64,000 nucleotides of DNA from Planotetraspora sp. A-T 1434 (GCF_025420585.1 NZ_JAOEGB010000024.1:81115-145114), one strand, 5' to 3'. Positions 44,614-52,925 are shown, counted from the stretch's first letter. A program made the numbers and translations. The notes: generated from the letters alone by a model not told the origin.

Positions 44614-44811
44614 TCATTCGGTGCGGCATGTAACCTCAGGGATGCCGTGGAGCAGATGCCACATACCGTTGACGCCGATGTTCGGTGCCGCCCACACCGC
44701 CTTGTGGCCATGCTCACCGAGCGTCGTCACGGTTCCGACCCGATCAGGCCAGTCCCGCCCGACCACCACGATCTCCGTGACAGACCTTCGTGGCCGGATA
44801 TACGTCGCCAT
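44614..44811 (-). pseudogene. NmrA-like reductase, decayed N-terminal copy
   Basis: EIVVVGRDWPDRVGTVTTLG then EHGHKAVWAAPNIGVNG aligns with the start of the intact reductase at 48405 (KIVVVGGTGLIGSKL... EHGHEAVAAAPNTGVN). The Gly-rich loop is lost through small frame changes, and the copy ends after about 50 residues. Its upstream DNA also matches the promoter of the intact gene. It is an inverted, decayed duplicate. Confidence 0.7.
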
Positions 44812-44826
44812 CCGGTCGCCAGCTAA

Positions 44827-44853
44827 GACAGGACAGCCTCTCGGCCTGTGACA
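44827..44853 (-). promoter_or_regulatory. ECF41-type promoter ahead of decayed reductase copy
   Basis: On the minus strand, TGTCACA (44853-44847), a 17-nt spacer, then GTC at 44829-44827 followed by TTAG. It matches the promoter of the intact reductase and forms an inverted pair with the LtrA promoter 40 bp away. Confidence 0.65.
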
Positions 44854-44895
44854 GCTTTACGGAAACGCCTCTGATCGCGTGTCCCCGCGCCGAGC

Positions 44896-44922
44896 TGTCA
44901 CAGACCGGAATGCTGTCCTGTC
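44896..44922 (+). promoter_or_regulatory. ECF41-type promoter of the LtrA gene
   Basis: TGTCACA at 44896, 17-nt spacer GACCGGAATGCTGTCCT, then GTC at 44920. Established ECF41 promoters have TGTCACA-N16-CGTC. The predicted start site near 44930 gives a leader of about 35 nt to the TTG start. Confidence 0.7.
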
Positions 44923-44963
44923 TTTCAGATAAGACGGACTCGCGGAGCGACAGGAGCGAAAGC

Positions 44964-46160
44964 TTGCCGCCAGCCAGCAGCAGAAGCCAGATCCGGATCC
45001 GGATGAGCGCACGTGCAATCGACGAGCCGCACCGCGTCTCGAGCCCGCTCGAACTTTTGTTCGACCTCACCTTCGTGGTCGCGGTCGCGGCCGTCACCGC
45101 CCAACTCGCGCACAACATCGCCGACGGCCACGGCCTCACCGGACTGATCCCGTTCCTCCAGGTGTTCTTCGCGATCTGGTGGGCGTGGATGAACTTCACC
45201 TGGTTCGCGTCGTCCTACGACACCGACGACGTCGCCTACCGGCTGCTGACCATGGTGCAGATGGCTGGCGTACTGGTCCTGGCCGTCGGCGTACCGGCCG
45301 CGGCCAGCCACTCCAATTACGGTGTTGTCACGCTGGGCTACCTCATCATGAGGATCGGGCTCGTCGCCCAATGGCTGCGGGCCGGTCTCGAAGACCCGGC
45401 GAGCCGTCGCACCGCGCTGCGCTACGCCGCCGGCGTCACCATCATGCAGGTGGGCTGGGTACTCCGCCTCTTCCTTGCAGAGACGGGCGCCCTGCCCTCA
45501 TCCTCCGAACTGCCATCCTTTGCCTGCCTGGTCGTCCTGGAACTCGCGGTGCCATGGTGGGCCGAACGGAGCAGGGCCACCAACTGGCACCCGCACCACA
45601 TCGCCGAGCGCTACGGCCTGTTCGTGATCATCCTGCTCGGCGAAGGCGTTCTCGCCGCGACCAGGGGAGTCAAGGGAGCGCTCGAAGCGGCCGAGATCAG
45701 CAGTCCCTTCGTCATCATCGCCATCTCCAGCCTTGTCCTGCTGTTCGCCCTCTGGTGGCTCTACTTCCTCGCACAGGCCGGCGAAGGTCTCAGCAGCCGC
45801 CGGCATCGGTCCTACCTGTGGGGATATGGCCACTACGGCATCTTCGCGGCCCTCGCGGCCGTCGGCGCCGGCCTCGAAGTCGCGGTCGAGCAGAGTGGGC
45901 ACGAGGTTGAGGCATCACCGCTCGCACTCGGCTACGCCGTCGCAATCCCGGTCGGTGTATTCCTCATCCTGCTTTGGATGGCGCACGCGCTTATAGAGGC
46001 AGAGCGCGTCATCCATCCCGCCGCGGTTCTGGGCTCCGTCACCGTCATCCTGTTGCTGCCGCTCGCGGCACCCCGGATCGGCGTGGCCGCCGTGGTCGCG
46101 GCGATCGCAGCCATCTCCGTCCTGCTGGTCGCCGTCACGATCGCAGCTAAAGCCGATTAG
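44964..46160 (+). CDS. Low temperature requirement protein A (LtrA) family membrane protein
   Basis: 398-aa multispan membrane protein of the LtrA family. The N-terminal signature EPHRVSSPLELLFDLTFVVA is followed by about 10-12 hydrophobic helices and a conserved WHPHHIAERYGLFVIILLGE mid-protein. The biochemical role of the family is not established. The start is taken as TTG at 44964, with AGGAG 8 nt upstream; the ATG at 45003 is the alternative. It has an ECF41-type promoter, so it probably belongs to the regulon of the sigma factor 0.5 kb downstream. Confidence 0.82.
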   Translation: MPPASSRSQIRIRMSARAIDEPHRVSSPLELLFDLTFVVAVAAVTAQLAHNIADGHGLTGLIPFLQVFFAIWWAWMNFTWFASSYDTDDVAYRLLTMVQMAGVLVLAVGVPAAASHSNYGVVTLGYLIMRIGLVAQWLRAGLEDPASRRTALRYAAGVTIMQVGWVLRLFLAETGALPSSSELPSFACLVVLELAVPWWAERSRATNWHPHHIAERYGLFVIILLGEGVLAATRGVKGALEAAEISSPFVIIAISSLVLLFALWWLYFLAQAGEGLSSRRHRSYLWGYGHYGIFAALAAVGAGLEVAVEQSGHEVEASPLALGYAVAIPVGVFLILLWMAHALIEAERVIHPAAVLGSVTVILLLPLAAPRIGVAAVVAAIAAISVLLVAVTIAAKAD

Positions 46161-46696
46161 GTATCGCTGCGATGCGTCGTCGCGGCCCGAGAATTCCAAA
46201 AGCTCGGCGAGCCGTAAGGTAGACGGACGTCAGTACCGAATGTCAGCCCTGGGTTTCGTCGAGCGGTGGGTCGCGCTGCCCTCCTACCAGCACCTTCGGC
46301 GGAGGCCGGAGTAGGCCGGAGTAGGCCATGGAGGTGTTTGCGCCGTCCTCGGCGGTGCGCGTCGACGCCGAATGCCCGCAAGCTGGTGCGGGGTTCACGG
46401 ACCTCCCGGGCAACTCGGCAGTGACCAGCCGTGTGAGGTGCCGTCTGCGGTGTCGCGAGGAAGCCCTGAGGCTCACGGACGATGGGAGCTGCGGGCGCCG
46501 CATCCCACTTCGTGAGCGGTCGCGCCCGCGCGCGATTGGGTCCGCGCAGCCGCGCGTTGACGCGGACGGCGTCCCGCCGACTGGCGACGATGTTCTACGC
46601 GGGCGGCTTGCCTGCCGTAGCGCATGCTGCGCGTTCGGCGCCGTCAGGGCACCGGACGGCGTTCCCGTGCGCCAGCCGGGCAGTGTCTCGCGGCGG
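46161..46696. other. No gene seen
   Basis: About 535 bp between LtrA and the sigma factor stop. A long plus-strand frame crosses it, but is only the antisense of the sigma gene. A short repeat GGCCGGAGTA occurs twice near 46310. Confidence 0.5.
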
Positions 46697-47605
46697 TCAG
46701 CCCGCGGCGGACACTGCGGTGATCTTGGCCGGGTTCATCATCCACAACACCTGGTCGATGCCCTGCGCCGAGGCGTTCACCGTGAGGACCGCGAATACCT
46801 CGCCGTCGCGGCGCAGCAGAGCGGATGTTTGCCCGTTCGTGCTCGCCCACGCCACGTCGACTCCGGCCCAGAAGCGGTTTGCGAACGCCCTGACGTACTT
46901 CGCGACCCGGGACGCGCCCACCACAGGGATGCGAGAGGCGCCGCGGGCGCCACCGCCGTCGGAGTAACTGGTCACGTCCGCGGCGAAAAGCTCTTCCAGC
47001 GCGGTCAGGTCGCCGGAGCGGGCGGCGGTGACGAAGGCGGTCAGCAGTCTGCGTTGTTCGGCTCTGGTCACGGGCGTGCGACGTTCGGCGAGCACGTGTT
47101 TGCGGGCTCTGCTGACCAACTGGCGTACCGCCGCCTCGTTGAGCTGGATGATGTCGGCAATCTGCCGGTAGGGGTAGTCGAATGCTTCCCGCAGCACGTA
47201 TGCCGCGCGTTCGGTAGGCGAGAGCTTCTCCAGGAGAAGCAGGACCGCGAACTCCAGAGCTTCCCCTCGCTCGGCGCCGAGGTGCGGATCCGCGCCGGTG
47301 TCGACGGGGTCGGGCAGCCACGGGCCGATGTAGGTCTCGCGGCGGACGCGTGCGGACTGAGCGGCATTGATGGCCAGCCGCGTGGTGACAGTCGCCAGGA
47401 ACGCGGCCGGGTTGTCCACCGTAGTGCGGTCACAGCTCTGCCAGCGCAGCCAGGCGTCCTGCACCAGATCCTCGGCTTCAGTGACGCTACCCAGCATCCG
47501 GTACGCGATCCCGAAAAGGCGCGGCCGCACGCCGGCGAATACCGCCGCGGCTTGCTCGAGATCTTCCGGGCCGCCGGACTCGCTCACCGGTACGGTATCC
47601 GTCAC
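46697..47605 (-). CDS. sigJ: ECF41-family sigma factor with SnoaL-like regulatory domain
   Basis: 302-aa extracytoplasmic-function sigma factor. Region 2 lies at residues 25-90 (YRMLGSVTEAEDLVQDAWLRW) and region 4 at about 120-185 (LSPTERAAYVLREAFDYPY). The fused C-terminal SnoaL-like domain starts near 190. Signature ECF41 motifs are all present in near-consensus form: WLPDP at 96-100 (family WLPEP), DGGGA (DGGGK/R), and NPAKI close to the C-terminus (NPDKL). The fused domain replaces an anti-sigma factor. A GTG starts the gene. TGTCACA lies 121 nt upstream, suggesting autoregulation. Confidence 0.92.
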   Translation of the reverse strand: MTDTVPVSESGGPEDLEQAAAVFAGVRPRLFGIAYRMLGSVTEAEDLVQDAWLRWQSCDRTTVDNPAAFLATVTTRLAINAAQSARVRRETYIGPWLPDPVDTGADPHLGAERGEALEFAVLLLLEKLSPTERAAYVLREAFDYPYRQIADIIQLNEAAVRQLVSRARKHVLAERRTPVTRAEQRRLLTAFVTAARSGDLTALEELFAADVTSYSDGGGARGASRIPVVGASRVAKYVRAFANRFWAGVDVAWASTNGQTSALLRRDGEVFAVLTVNASAQGIDQVLWMMNPAKITAVSAAG

Positions 47606-47725
47606 TGTTAGCGCCCCCCTTTCTCACCGGTGTCCCCCACCCCGTGGGCAGTCGCATTCTCCGCCACCATCCTCGACGGCCGCCTGCCGCCTACCCCCTT
47701 GAGCAGCAAGGATAGGGCAGCGGTA

Positions 47726-47732
47726 TGTGACA
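47726..47732 (-). promoter_or_regulatory. TGTCACA element upstream of the ECF41 sigma gene
   Basis: The -35-like TGTCACA of ECF41 promoters, reading toward the sigma gene. The matching -10 position 17 nt on reads TGC rather than GTC, so it is a weak or diverged promoter. Confidence 0.4.
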
Positions 47733-47919
47733 ATCCCAAAAGACCTCCTCCGGCGGAGCGGCTCGCTATAGCTAGCGGTCTGCTCCTCGAGGACGTGGAC
47801 GAAATCCGCTGCCCCGCGATTCCGGTGGCGGCCAAGGCGGCCAAGCCACAGGATGGCCGCTGTTGAGCCCCCTCCGACAGCCTGATGTGACGGATCTTGC
47901 CAGGGGCAGCCCGCAGTGC

Positions 47920-48150
47920 GCGCCGTGGCCATCAGGCGAGGTCCTCGGCACTCCAAGAAGGAGCTCGACCTGATCCACGAGCGCACGCTCGACGGCCTGG
48001 CCGCCGCCGCCCAGGGCCGCAAGGGTGGCCGGCCTCCGGCGGCCAGCTCCGACGTGCTTGACATCGCCCGGGCCCGCCGCGCCCGCGGGGAGTCGGTGAC
48101 CTCGATCGCCCAGCGCCTGAGCGTCAGCACACCCGGACGCCTCGTCCCAC
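47920..48150 (+). pseudogene. Serine resolvase/invertase, C-terminal fragment
   Basis: About 75 residues of the C-terminal DNA-binding part of a resolvase: ELDLIHERTLDGLAAAAQGR, RKGGRPP linker, then a helix-turn-helix ARGESVTSIAQRLSVST. The catalytic N-terminal domain is missing, as is the true end. Relic of a mobile element between the sigma gene and the reductase promoter. Confidence 0.7.
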
Positions 48151-48324
48151 GGCAGGTCCACCTGGTGCCACGGCGAGACGTTGCCAACGATCACCTGGCC
48201 TGCTCAGCCAGCGGACGATCTGCTGCAAATTCGTCCTCGGCGCAGGTCAGTGGGCAGCTTCAGAGCAGATCTCGCTCGTTGTCGATGGCGTCATCAGTGA
48301 TCTGAAAGGAATTTTCGCCGCAGC

Positions 48325-48351
48325 TGTCACAAGCCTGGAGGCTGTCCGGTC
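48325..48351 (+). promoter_or_regulatory. ECF41-type promoter of the NmrA-like reductase gene
   Basis: TGTCACA at 48325, spacer AGCCTGGAGGCTGTCCG (17 nt), GTC at 48349 then TTAGCTGG. The predicted start site lies about 45 nt before the ATG. Confidence 0.75.
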
Positions 48352-48404
48352 TTAGCTGGCGACCGGGTGGCAACGAGGTGGCCCGGTGGACGAAAGGGAT
48401 CGCG

Positions 48405-49160
48405 ATGAAGATCGTGGTAGTCGGCGGGACGGGCCTGATCGGGTCGAAGCTGGTGACGAAGCTGGGCGAGCATGGTCACGAAGCGGTGGCGGCGGCGCCG
48501 AACACCGGCGTCAACACGCTGACCGGCGAGGGGGTGGCCGAAGTGCTGGCGGGTGCGCAGGTGGTGATCGACGTGTCGAACTCGCCGTCATTTGAGAGGG
48601 CGGCGGTGCTGCAGTTCTTCGAGACTTCCACGGGCAACCTGCTCGCGGCGGAGGCGGCGGCGGGCGTGGGTCACCACGTCGCGGTGTCGATCGTCGGCAC
48701 GGACCGGATGCCGGACAACGGCTACTTCGCGGCGAAGATCGCTCAGGAGCAGCTGATCGAGAAGTCAGGTATCCCGTTCTCGCTCGTGCACTCGACCCAG
48801 TACTTCGAGTTTGCCCACAGCATCGCCGACGAGGCCACAGTGGATGGCAAGGTGCACATGGCGCCTGTGCTCTTCCAGCCGATCGCGGGTGACGATGTGG
48901 CCCAGGCGGTCGGCAGGACCGCGGTGGGGTCGCCGCTGAACGGCAGGGTCGAGGTCGCCGGGCCCGAGCAGTTCCGGATGGATGAGTTCTTCCGCCAGGC
49001 GCTGGCTGCCTGGGGCGACCCGCGCGAGGTGGTCACCGACCCGCACGCGCGCTACTTCGGCAGCGAGTTGAGCGAGCGGTCGCTGGTTCCGGTTGAGGGC
49101 GCCACCCTCGGCACGATCCGCTACCACGACTGGCCCGGCCGGAACGTGACCGGAAAGTAG
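48405..49160 (+). CDS. NmrA-like NAD(P)-binding reductase (atypical SDR)
   Basis: 251-aa Rossmann protein. GGTGLIGSKL spans residues 7-16, and the atypical SDR layout continues with a C-terminal substrate domain (RMDEFFRQALAAWGDP). The ATG at 48405 has AAGGGAT 4-10 nt upstream. Epimerases and reductases of this kind are the commonest genomic partners and targets of ECF41 sigma factors, and an ECF41 promoter is present here. Substrate unknown. Confidence 0.85.
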   Translation: MKIVVVGGTGLIGSKLVTKLGEHGHEAVAAAPNTGVNTLTGEGVAEVLAGAQVVIDVSNSPSFERAAVLQFFETSTGNLLAAEAAAGVGHHVAVSIVGTDRMPDNGYFAAKIAQEQLIEKSGIPFSLVHSTQYFEFAHSIADEATVDGKVHMAPVLFQPIAGDDVAQAVGRTAVGSPLNGRVEVAGPEQFRMDEFFRQALAAWGDPREVVTDPHARYFGSELSERSLVPVEGATLGTIRYHDWPGRNVTGK

Positions 49161-49289
49161 CTCCCGGCGCTCATAGGTCACGAGAGGCGGCTTCCATACC
49201 TGGCATCGCCTCCAAACCGAGATCGACCGCGCGGCAGACGGCGCTCACCATGGTGTAGGAGACCCAAACGCAGTCCATCCCGCGGGGCG

Positions 49290-49565
49290 CGCACACGATG
49301 ATCGTCACCGAGTCCCCGCAGAGCGATCCCGGAGCGCCGCCGCACCCCGCACTCCGGTCCCGTGTTCGGCTCCATGCCGGAGGGCGAGCCGGAGCGCATC
49401 GTACGCGCCGGCGAGGCTTTCTGGGGGCCTGGCGGCGACAACCGCGACGACATCCGCTCCGCTTCGCCGCCACCTGCTGTGCGCACGCTGGCAAGCCCAT
49501 GCTCACCTGGTGGACGAGGAAGAGCTCGCCAGCGCAAGGACCGCCGGGCCCGCGCCCGTCCTGAA
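49290..49565 (+). pseudogene. Cupin gene, decayed copy
   Basis: Across three frames: IVTESPQSDPGAPPH, then FGSMPEGEPERIVRAGEAFW and GPGGD, then HAGKPMLT and DEEELA, which match the intact cupin at 52110-52550 (PPNSPGAPPHRHSGPAYGF, VRVVRAGEAFWEPGGD, APGQPMLI). Frame breaks near 49355 and 49450 and a lost middle segment make it non-functional. Confidence 0.65.
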
Positions 49566-50170
49566 CCTGAATCGACTGATGGCCGGCAGACGACGCAAGT
49601 GCCTGCAGCTGAACAGCAGTTGTGTTGTGACCGCATCGGCGATGGTCGCCGAGTTCGATGATGTCGCCGGTTGGACCGCCGACGCCGTCGAGCACCTCGG
49701 AGAGCGGCACGCCATACCCGCCACCTGTCGCGGCAGCGCGATTCCGGCCGCACTGGCCAGGCTGGCCGAGGCGTGCGAGCTGTCGCCAGGGATCAGGTTG
49801 CTGGACGTGGGCGCCGGAGCCGGCGGGCCGGCGGCCTGGGTTGCCGAGCGGTTCGGGGTCCGGCCGATCCTGGTGGAACCGATGCCGGCCGCGGGCCGGG
49901 CCGCCGCCCGTCTGTTCGGACTGCCGGTCATCGCGGCGGACGGCCGGCGGATCCCGCTCCGTACCGGTCGGCCGACGCCGCCTGGTGCCTGGGGATGTTG
50001 TGCACCGTGCGGGACAAGGCCGCGGTGCTCAGCGAGATTACTGCGACTGGCTCGAGCAGAACACCGCTCGGTAACAGCGGATGCTCGCCGCACTTCAAGC
50101 ACTCGTTCGTCCTGGTGGACGACGAAGAACTCGCCCAGCGCCAGGACCGCAGCGCCCCCGGCGCCCGTCC
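49507..50170. repeat. Imperfect direct repeat of about 55 bp flanking the methyltransferase fragment
   Basis: CTGGTGGACGAGGAAGAGCT (49507) and CTGGTGGACGACGAAGAACT (50112) head two blocks of about 55 bp that share most positions and encode LVDxEELA-like tails. They appear to be two copies of a cupin C-terminus, so the locus was duplicated. Confidence 0.6.
49640..50050 (+). pseudogene. Class I SAM methyltransferase fragment
   Basis: EFDDVAGWTADAVEHLGERH then SAIPAALARLAEAC leads to the SAM motif IRLLDVGAGAGGPAAWVAE. A frame change near 49960 is followed by AAWCLGMLCTVRDKAAVLSE, the region that usually holds the catalytic core. The sequence then ends in a cupin-like repeat tail. No start with a ribosome site was found. 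Truncated and shifted. Confidence 0.65.
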
Positions 50171-50254
50171 CGAGCGCGGCCGGCCATCCGAAAGAGGCCG
50201 TCGGCGATCACGCTGCGCGAAACACCCCTTTCTGACAATGGAGGTAGGACTCCC

Positions 50255-51319
50255 ATGAAGAATCTCGAACCGCAGGGGACTGCCGCTGCTCCCGGGCCGG
50301 CGCGGATCGACACCCTCGACAGTCTGCGTGAGCACCTGCAGTGGGCGGTCGAGCTGGAACACGCGACGTTGCCGCCGTACCTGTGCGCGCTGTACTCGCT
50401 GGATCCGGAGCGGAACCCGGAAGCCGTCGAGGTGTTGGGCAGCGTCTTCGCCGAGGAGATGCTGCACTTGGCGCTGGCCGCGAACCTCCTCAACGCCGTC
50501 GGCGGCCGACCGCGCTTCGACATGCCGGGGGTGTTGCCGCCGTATCCCCGGCGGCTGCCTCACAGCGATTTGGAACTGTCGCTGCTCCCGTTCGGCCCGG
50601 AGGCCCTGGAGATGTTCCTGCGCCTGGAACGGCCTGCGCCGCCCGACGCCCCGGCGGAAGGCGACGGCTACGAGACGATCGGGCAGTTCTATGACGCGAT
50701 TGAACAAGGACTGCGCCACCTGTGCGAGCAGCTCGGCGAGCGGGAGGTCTTCTGCGGCGACCCAGCCCGACAGGTGAGCGGCAGCCATTTCCGGCACACC
50801 GCGGGGTCGCTGTTCGCGGTGGAGGGTCTGAAGTCGGCGCTGGGGGCGTTGGAGGAGATCGTCGAGCAGGGCGAGGGCACGGCCCGGGGCGTGGTCTGGG
50901 ACGGGGACCAGGACGTTTTCCACCCCGATCGGGACGAGGTCGCCCACTACTACCGCTTCCAGGAACTCAAACTCGGCCGGCGCTACCGGCGCGGCGACAC
51001 CCCGAAGTCCGGGCCCACCGGCGAGCCGATCTCGATGAACCTGGCCGCCGTGCGCCCGATGCGGCCCAACCCGCGGCTGTCCGACCACGCCCCGGGCAGC
51101 GCCATCCGCACCGCGCAGGAGGAGTTCAACCGCACCTACTGCACCCTGTTGAACCAGCTGGAGCAGGCCTTCAACGGCGACCCGAAACTGCTCGGGGTCG
51201 CCGTCGGCACCATGTACGCGCTCAAGGCCCAGGCCAGCGCCCTGATGCTGGTGCCCGACGAGGACGGCACCACGGCCGGCCCCACCTTCGACTACGTGCC
51301 ACCGGAGCAACGCTCATGA
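50255..51319 (+). CDS. Ferritin-like diiron protein (VioB/iminophenyl-pyruvate dimer synthase domain)
   Basis: 354-aa protein. The ferritin-like four-helix core has diiron ligands suggested by ELEHATLPPYL (Glu/His near residues 34-36) and FAEEMLHLALAANLLNAVGG (ExxH near 68-72), with further Glu/His later (EEFNRTYCTLLNQLE). The domain type occurs in oxidative dimer synthases such as VioB/RebD and in stand-alone stress proteins. The ATG at 50255 has GGAGG 10 nt upstream. No partner tryptophan-pathway genes are near, so its substrate is open. Confidence 0.75.
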   Translation: MKNLEPQGTAAAPGPARIDTLDSLREHLQWAVELEHATLPPYLCALYSLDPERNPEAVEVLGSVFAEEMLHLALAANLLNAVGGRPRFDMPGVLPPYPRRLPHSDLELSLLPFGPEALEMFLRLERPAPPDAPAEGDGYETIGQFYDAIEQGLRHLCEQLGEREVFCGDPARQVSGSHFRHTAGSLFAVEGLKSALGALEEIVEQGEGTARGVVWDGDQDVFHPDRDEVAHYYRFQELKLGRRYRRGDTPKSGPTGEPISMNLAAVRPMRPNPRLSDHAPGSAIRTAQEEFNRTYCTLLNQLEQAFNGDPKLLGVAVGTMYALKAQASALMLVPDEDGTTAGPTFDYVPPEQRS

Positions 51320-51747
51320 GCGTCGAGCGCGCCGATGAGAGCGAACCCGCCGGCGATCTGGGCCGGGCTCAGCGACCGGGGCAGTTCCCGCAGCGCCAGC
51401 GGGTTGCGCGCGCCTCCGCAATCAGCTGGTCGCGCACCCTTCGGCCAACGCCGCGAGAATGGCCAGATCGGCCATTTCGGTTGCGGGCGCGTGACCTGAC
51501 GCCGCGACACCGCCACCTCGTGACGCAACGCCATGATCTCAACTGAACTCATCCGACCATCCGACCCCGACCATCCGACCATCCGAACACCGATCCGGAG
51601 AGGCGCGTGAACCTCTCTCGTGGACGCAAACCCCGGGCGCGGCTGGGTGGACCGAAGGAGATCCCGCCGGGTCCTGGACGAGATCGCCTCACTGATGGAG
51701 GACGTCTCCGCTGGCGGCAGCTGGTGGAATGACCTTCCGGCAACGCT
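51320..51747. other. No intact gene; mobile fragment and possible leader
   Basis: About 430 bp with a transposase scrap on the minus strand (51440-51550) and a plus-strand frame from 51620 (VLDEIASLMEDVSAGGSWWN) that runs into the terminator at 51748 and is unlikely to be a gene. Confidence 0.4.
51440..51550 (-). pseudogene. Integrase-type transposase, N-terminal fragment
   Basis: MSSVEIMALRHEVAVSRRQV then TRPQPKWP is the opening of rve/IS3-like transposases of actinomycetes (SVEIMALRHEVAVLRRQV). It then degenerates into non-protein sequence. A dead scrap. Confidence 0.65.
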
Positions 51748-51779
51748 GAAGGCGGGAACCGAACCCGGTTCCCGCCTTC
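51748..51779. terminator. Strong bidirectional terminator
   Basis: GAAGGCGGGAACCG-AACC-CGGTTCCCGCCTTC, a perfect 14-bp stem with a 4-nt loop, 8 nt from the stop of the cupin gene on the minus strand. It ends the two-cupin operon and blocks readthrough from the left. Confidence 0.88.
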
Positions 51780-51786
51780 TTCACGT

Positions 51787-52113
51787 TCAACGTGCGGTGG
51801 TGAACAGGAACGCGCTGTCCTCTACGGCCTCGACGCGGTGACGGCGTTCGGGCATGACCAGCAGATCGCCCGGCAGCCCATCCCACGAGTCAGACCCGGC
51901 GACAAGCCGCACCCGCCCGTGCAGCACGTGCACCGTGACCTCGCCGGGATGCTCGTGTTCGTGCATGTGCTCGCCCCGCCGCAACGCCATCACGGTCTGC
52001 CGCAACGAACGATCGTGTCCGCCGTGGACAGTGGTGGCACTGCGACCACTGTCCGCCTCCCGGGCAAGCATGAGCAGATTGCCAACGAGCGCAGTCAACG
52101 AAACCTTGGTCAT
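51787..52113 (-). CDS. Cupin-domain protein (small)
   Basis: 108-aa single-domain cupin. The metal-binding motif 1 is HMHEHEHPGEVTVHVLHGRV and motif 2 LPGDLLVMPERRHRVEA, each with His/Glu ligands. It overlaps the preceding cupin gene by 4 nt (ATGA), hence one operon driven by the ECF41-type promoter. Two cupins in tandem suggest a dioxygenase or an oxidative-stress scavenging pair; the reaction is unknown. Confidence 0.8.
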   Translation of the reverse strand: MTKVSLTALVGNLLMLAREADSGRSATTVHGGHDRSLRQTVMALRRGEHMHEHEHPGEVTVHVLHGRVRLVAGSDSWDGLPGDLLVMPERRHRVEAVEDSAFLFTTAR

Positions 52114-52550
52114 GACTGCGGCGCCCGGCGGTCTCGCCGTGCTTCCAACTCCTCCGGGCTGACCGGGATCAACATCGGCTGCCCAGGCGCGCAGAACATC
52201 GTCACCACGAACGCCGCCTCCTCATCAGCGAGGTGGTTGCCGTCCTGGTAGTGGATCACGTCCCCACCAGGCTCCCAGAACGCTTCACCAGCCCGAACAA
52301 CCCGCACGGGCTCGCCTTCGAGCTCGAAGTTGACGGCCCCCTTGATCACGAAGCCGTACGCGGGCCCGGAGTGCCGGTGAGGCGGCGCACCAGGGCTGTT
52401 CGGCGGCAACGTGACCAGGATCGTCATCGCCTCGGCCCCTTCGGGCGCAGGCGGCGCCCCCGGCACGGTGGCGACCACGTCGATCTTCGGCGGCGGCCCG
52501 CTCTTGTCGGGGTTCTCGAGGTGGTGAGCGTGAGCGTGATCGGTGCTCAT
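52110..52550 (-). CDS. Cupin-domain protein
   Basis: 146-aa cupin. A His-rich N-terminus (STDHAHAHHLENPDKS) is followed by motif 1 PHRHSGPAYGFVIKGAVNFE and motif 2 AGEAFWEPGGDVIHYQ. It is the first gene of the two-cupin operon. Its ECF41-type promoter lies 75 nt upstream. A decayed second copy of this gene lies at 49290. Confidence 0.82.
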   Translation of the reverse strand: MSTDHAHAHHLENPDKSGPPPKIDVVATVPGAPPAPEGAEAMTILVTLPPNSPGAPPHRHSGPAYGFVIKGAVNFELEGEPVRVVRAGEAFWEPGGDVIHYQDGNHLADEEAAFVVTMFCAPGQPMLIPVSPEELEARRDRRAPQS

Positions 52551-52604
52551 CAGGCTTCCTTCGCGAAACAGTGGCCGGCTCGGATCCGGCCGTGCACCAG
52601 CTCA

Positions 52605-52631
52605 GACCAGACAGCGCCCCGATCTGTGACA
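52605..52631 (-). promoter_or_regulatory. ECF41-type promoter of the cupin operon
   Basis: Minus-strand TGTCACA (52631-52625), a 17-nt spacer GATCGGGGCGCTGTCTG, then GTC (52607-52605) followed by TGAGCTGG. The predicted start site lies about 45 nt before the cupin ATG, as at the reductase gene. Confidence 0.75.
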
Positions 52632-52683
52632 ACGCCCTGAACAGTGCGCCTGCCGTAAACCTCGTCCGCGCGGTTCAAGCGGC

Positions 52684-52925
52684 ATGTTGGCATTCGTGAA
52701 GCTCCGCCGACGGCTTGGGGATGCTCCGTTGGGCAGATGGTCCACCTCCAGATGGATCACGGTGCCCTCGATCACCGGCAGCGCGTGGCAGTCGGCCCAG
52801 GCGGCGCGGCGGGTCAGGCGCGGGTGCAGCCGATCCCACGCCCGGGCGGTGGCCCGCCCGTACAGGCGGGTGTCATGGACGCGGCCGGCCTTCGGCGTCG
52901 GAACCTCGATCAGCAGGCCATGGGA
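52684..52925 (-). pseudogene. Transposase-like C-terminal fragment
   Basis: GLLIEVPTPKAGRVHDTRLY, RATARAWDRLHPRLTRRAAW and LPVIEGTVIHLEVDHLP match the C-terminal half of an actinomycete NF041680-type putative transposase. The N-terminal half is absent (the frame stops near the esterase-fusion gene). A relic next to the cupin promoter. Confidence 0.65.

Noticed and set aside
46328..47611. Long plus-strand open frame across the sigma factor
   Set aside because: It is the antisense of the ECF41 sigma gene, whose minus-strand frame carries all family motifs; long antisense frames are common in GC-rich DNA.
51620..51841. Plus-strand frame through the terminator as a gene
   Set aside because: It reads through a perfect 14-bp terminator into the antisense of the cupin gene and lacks a ribosome site.
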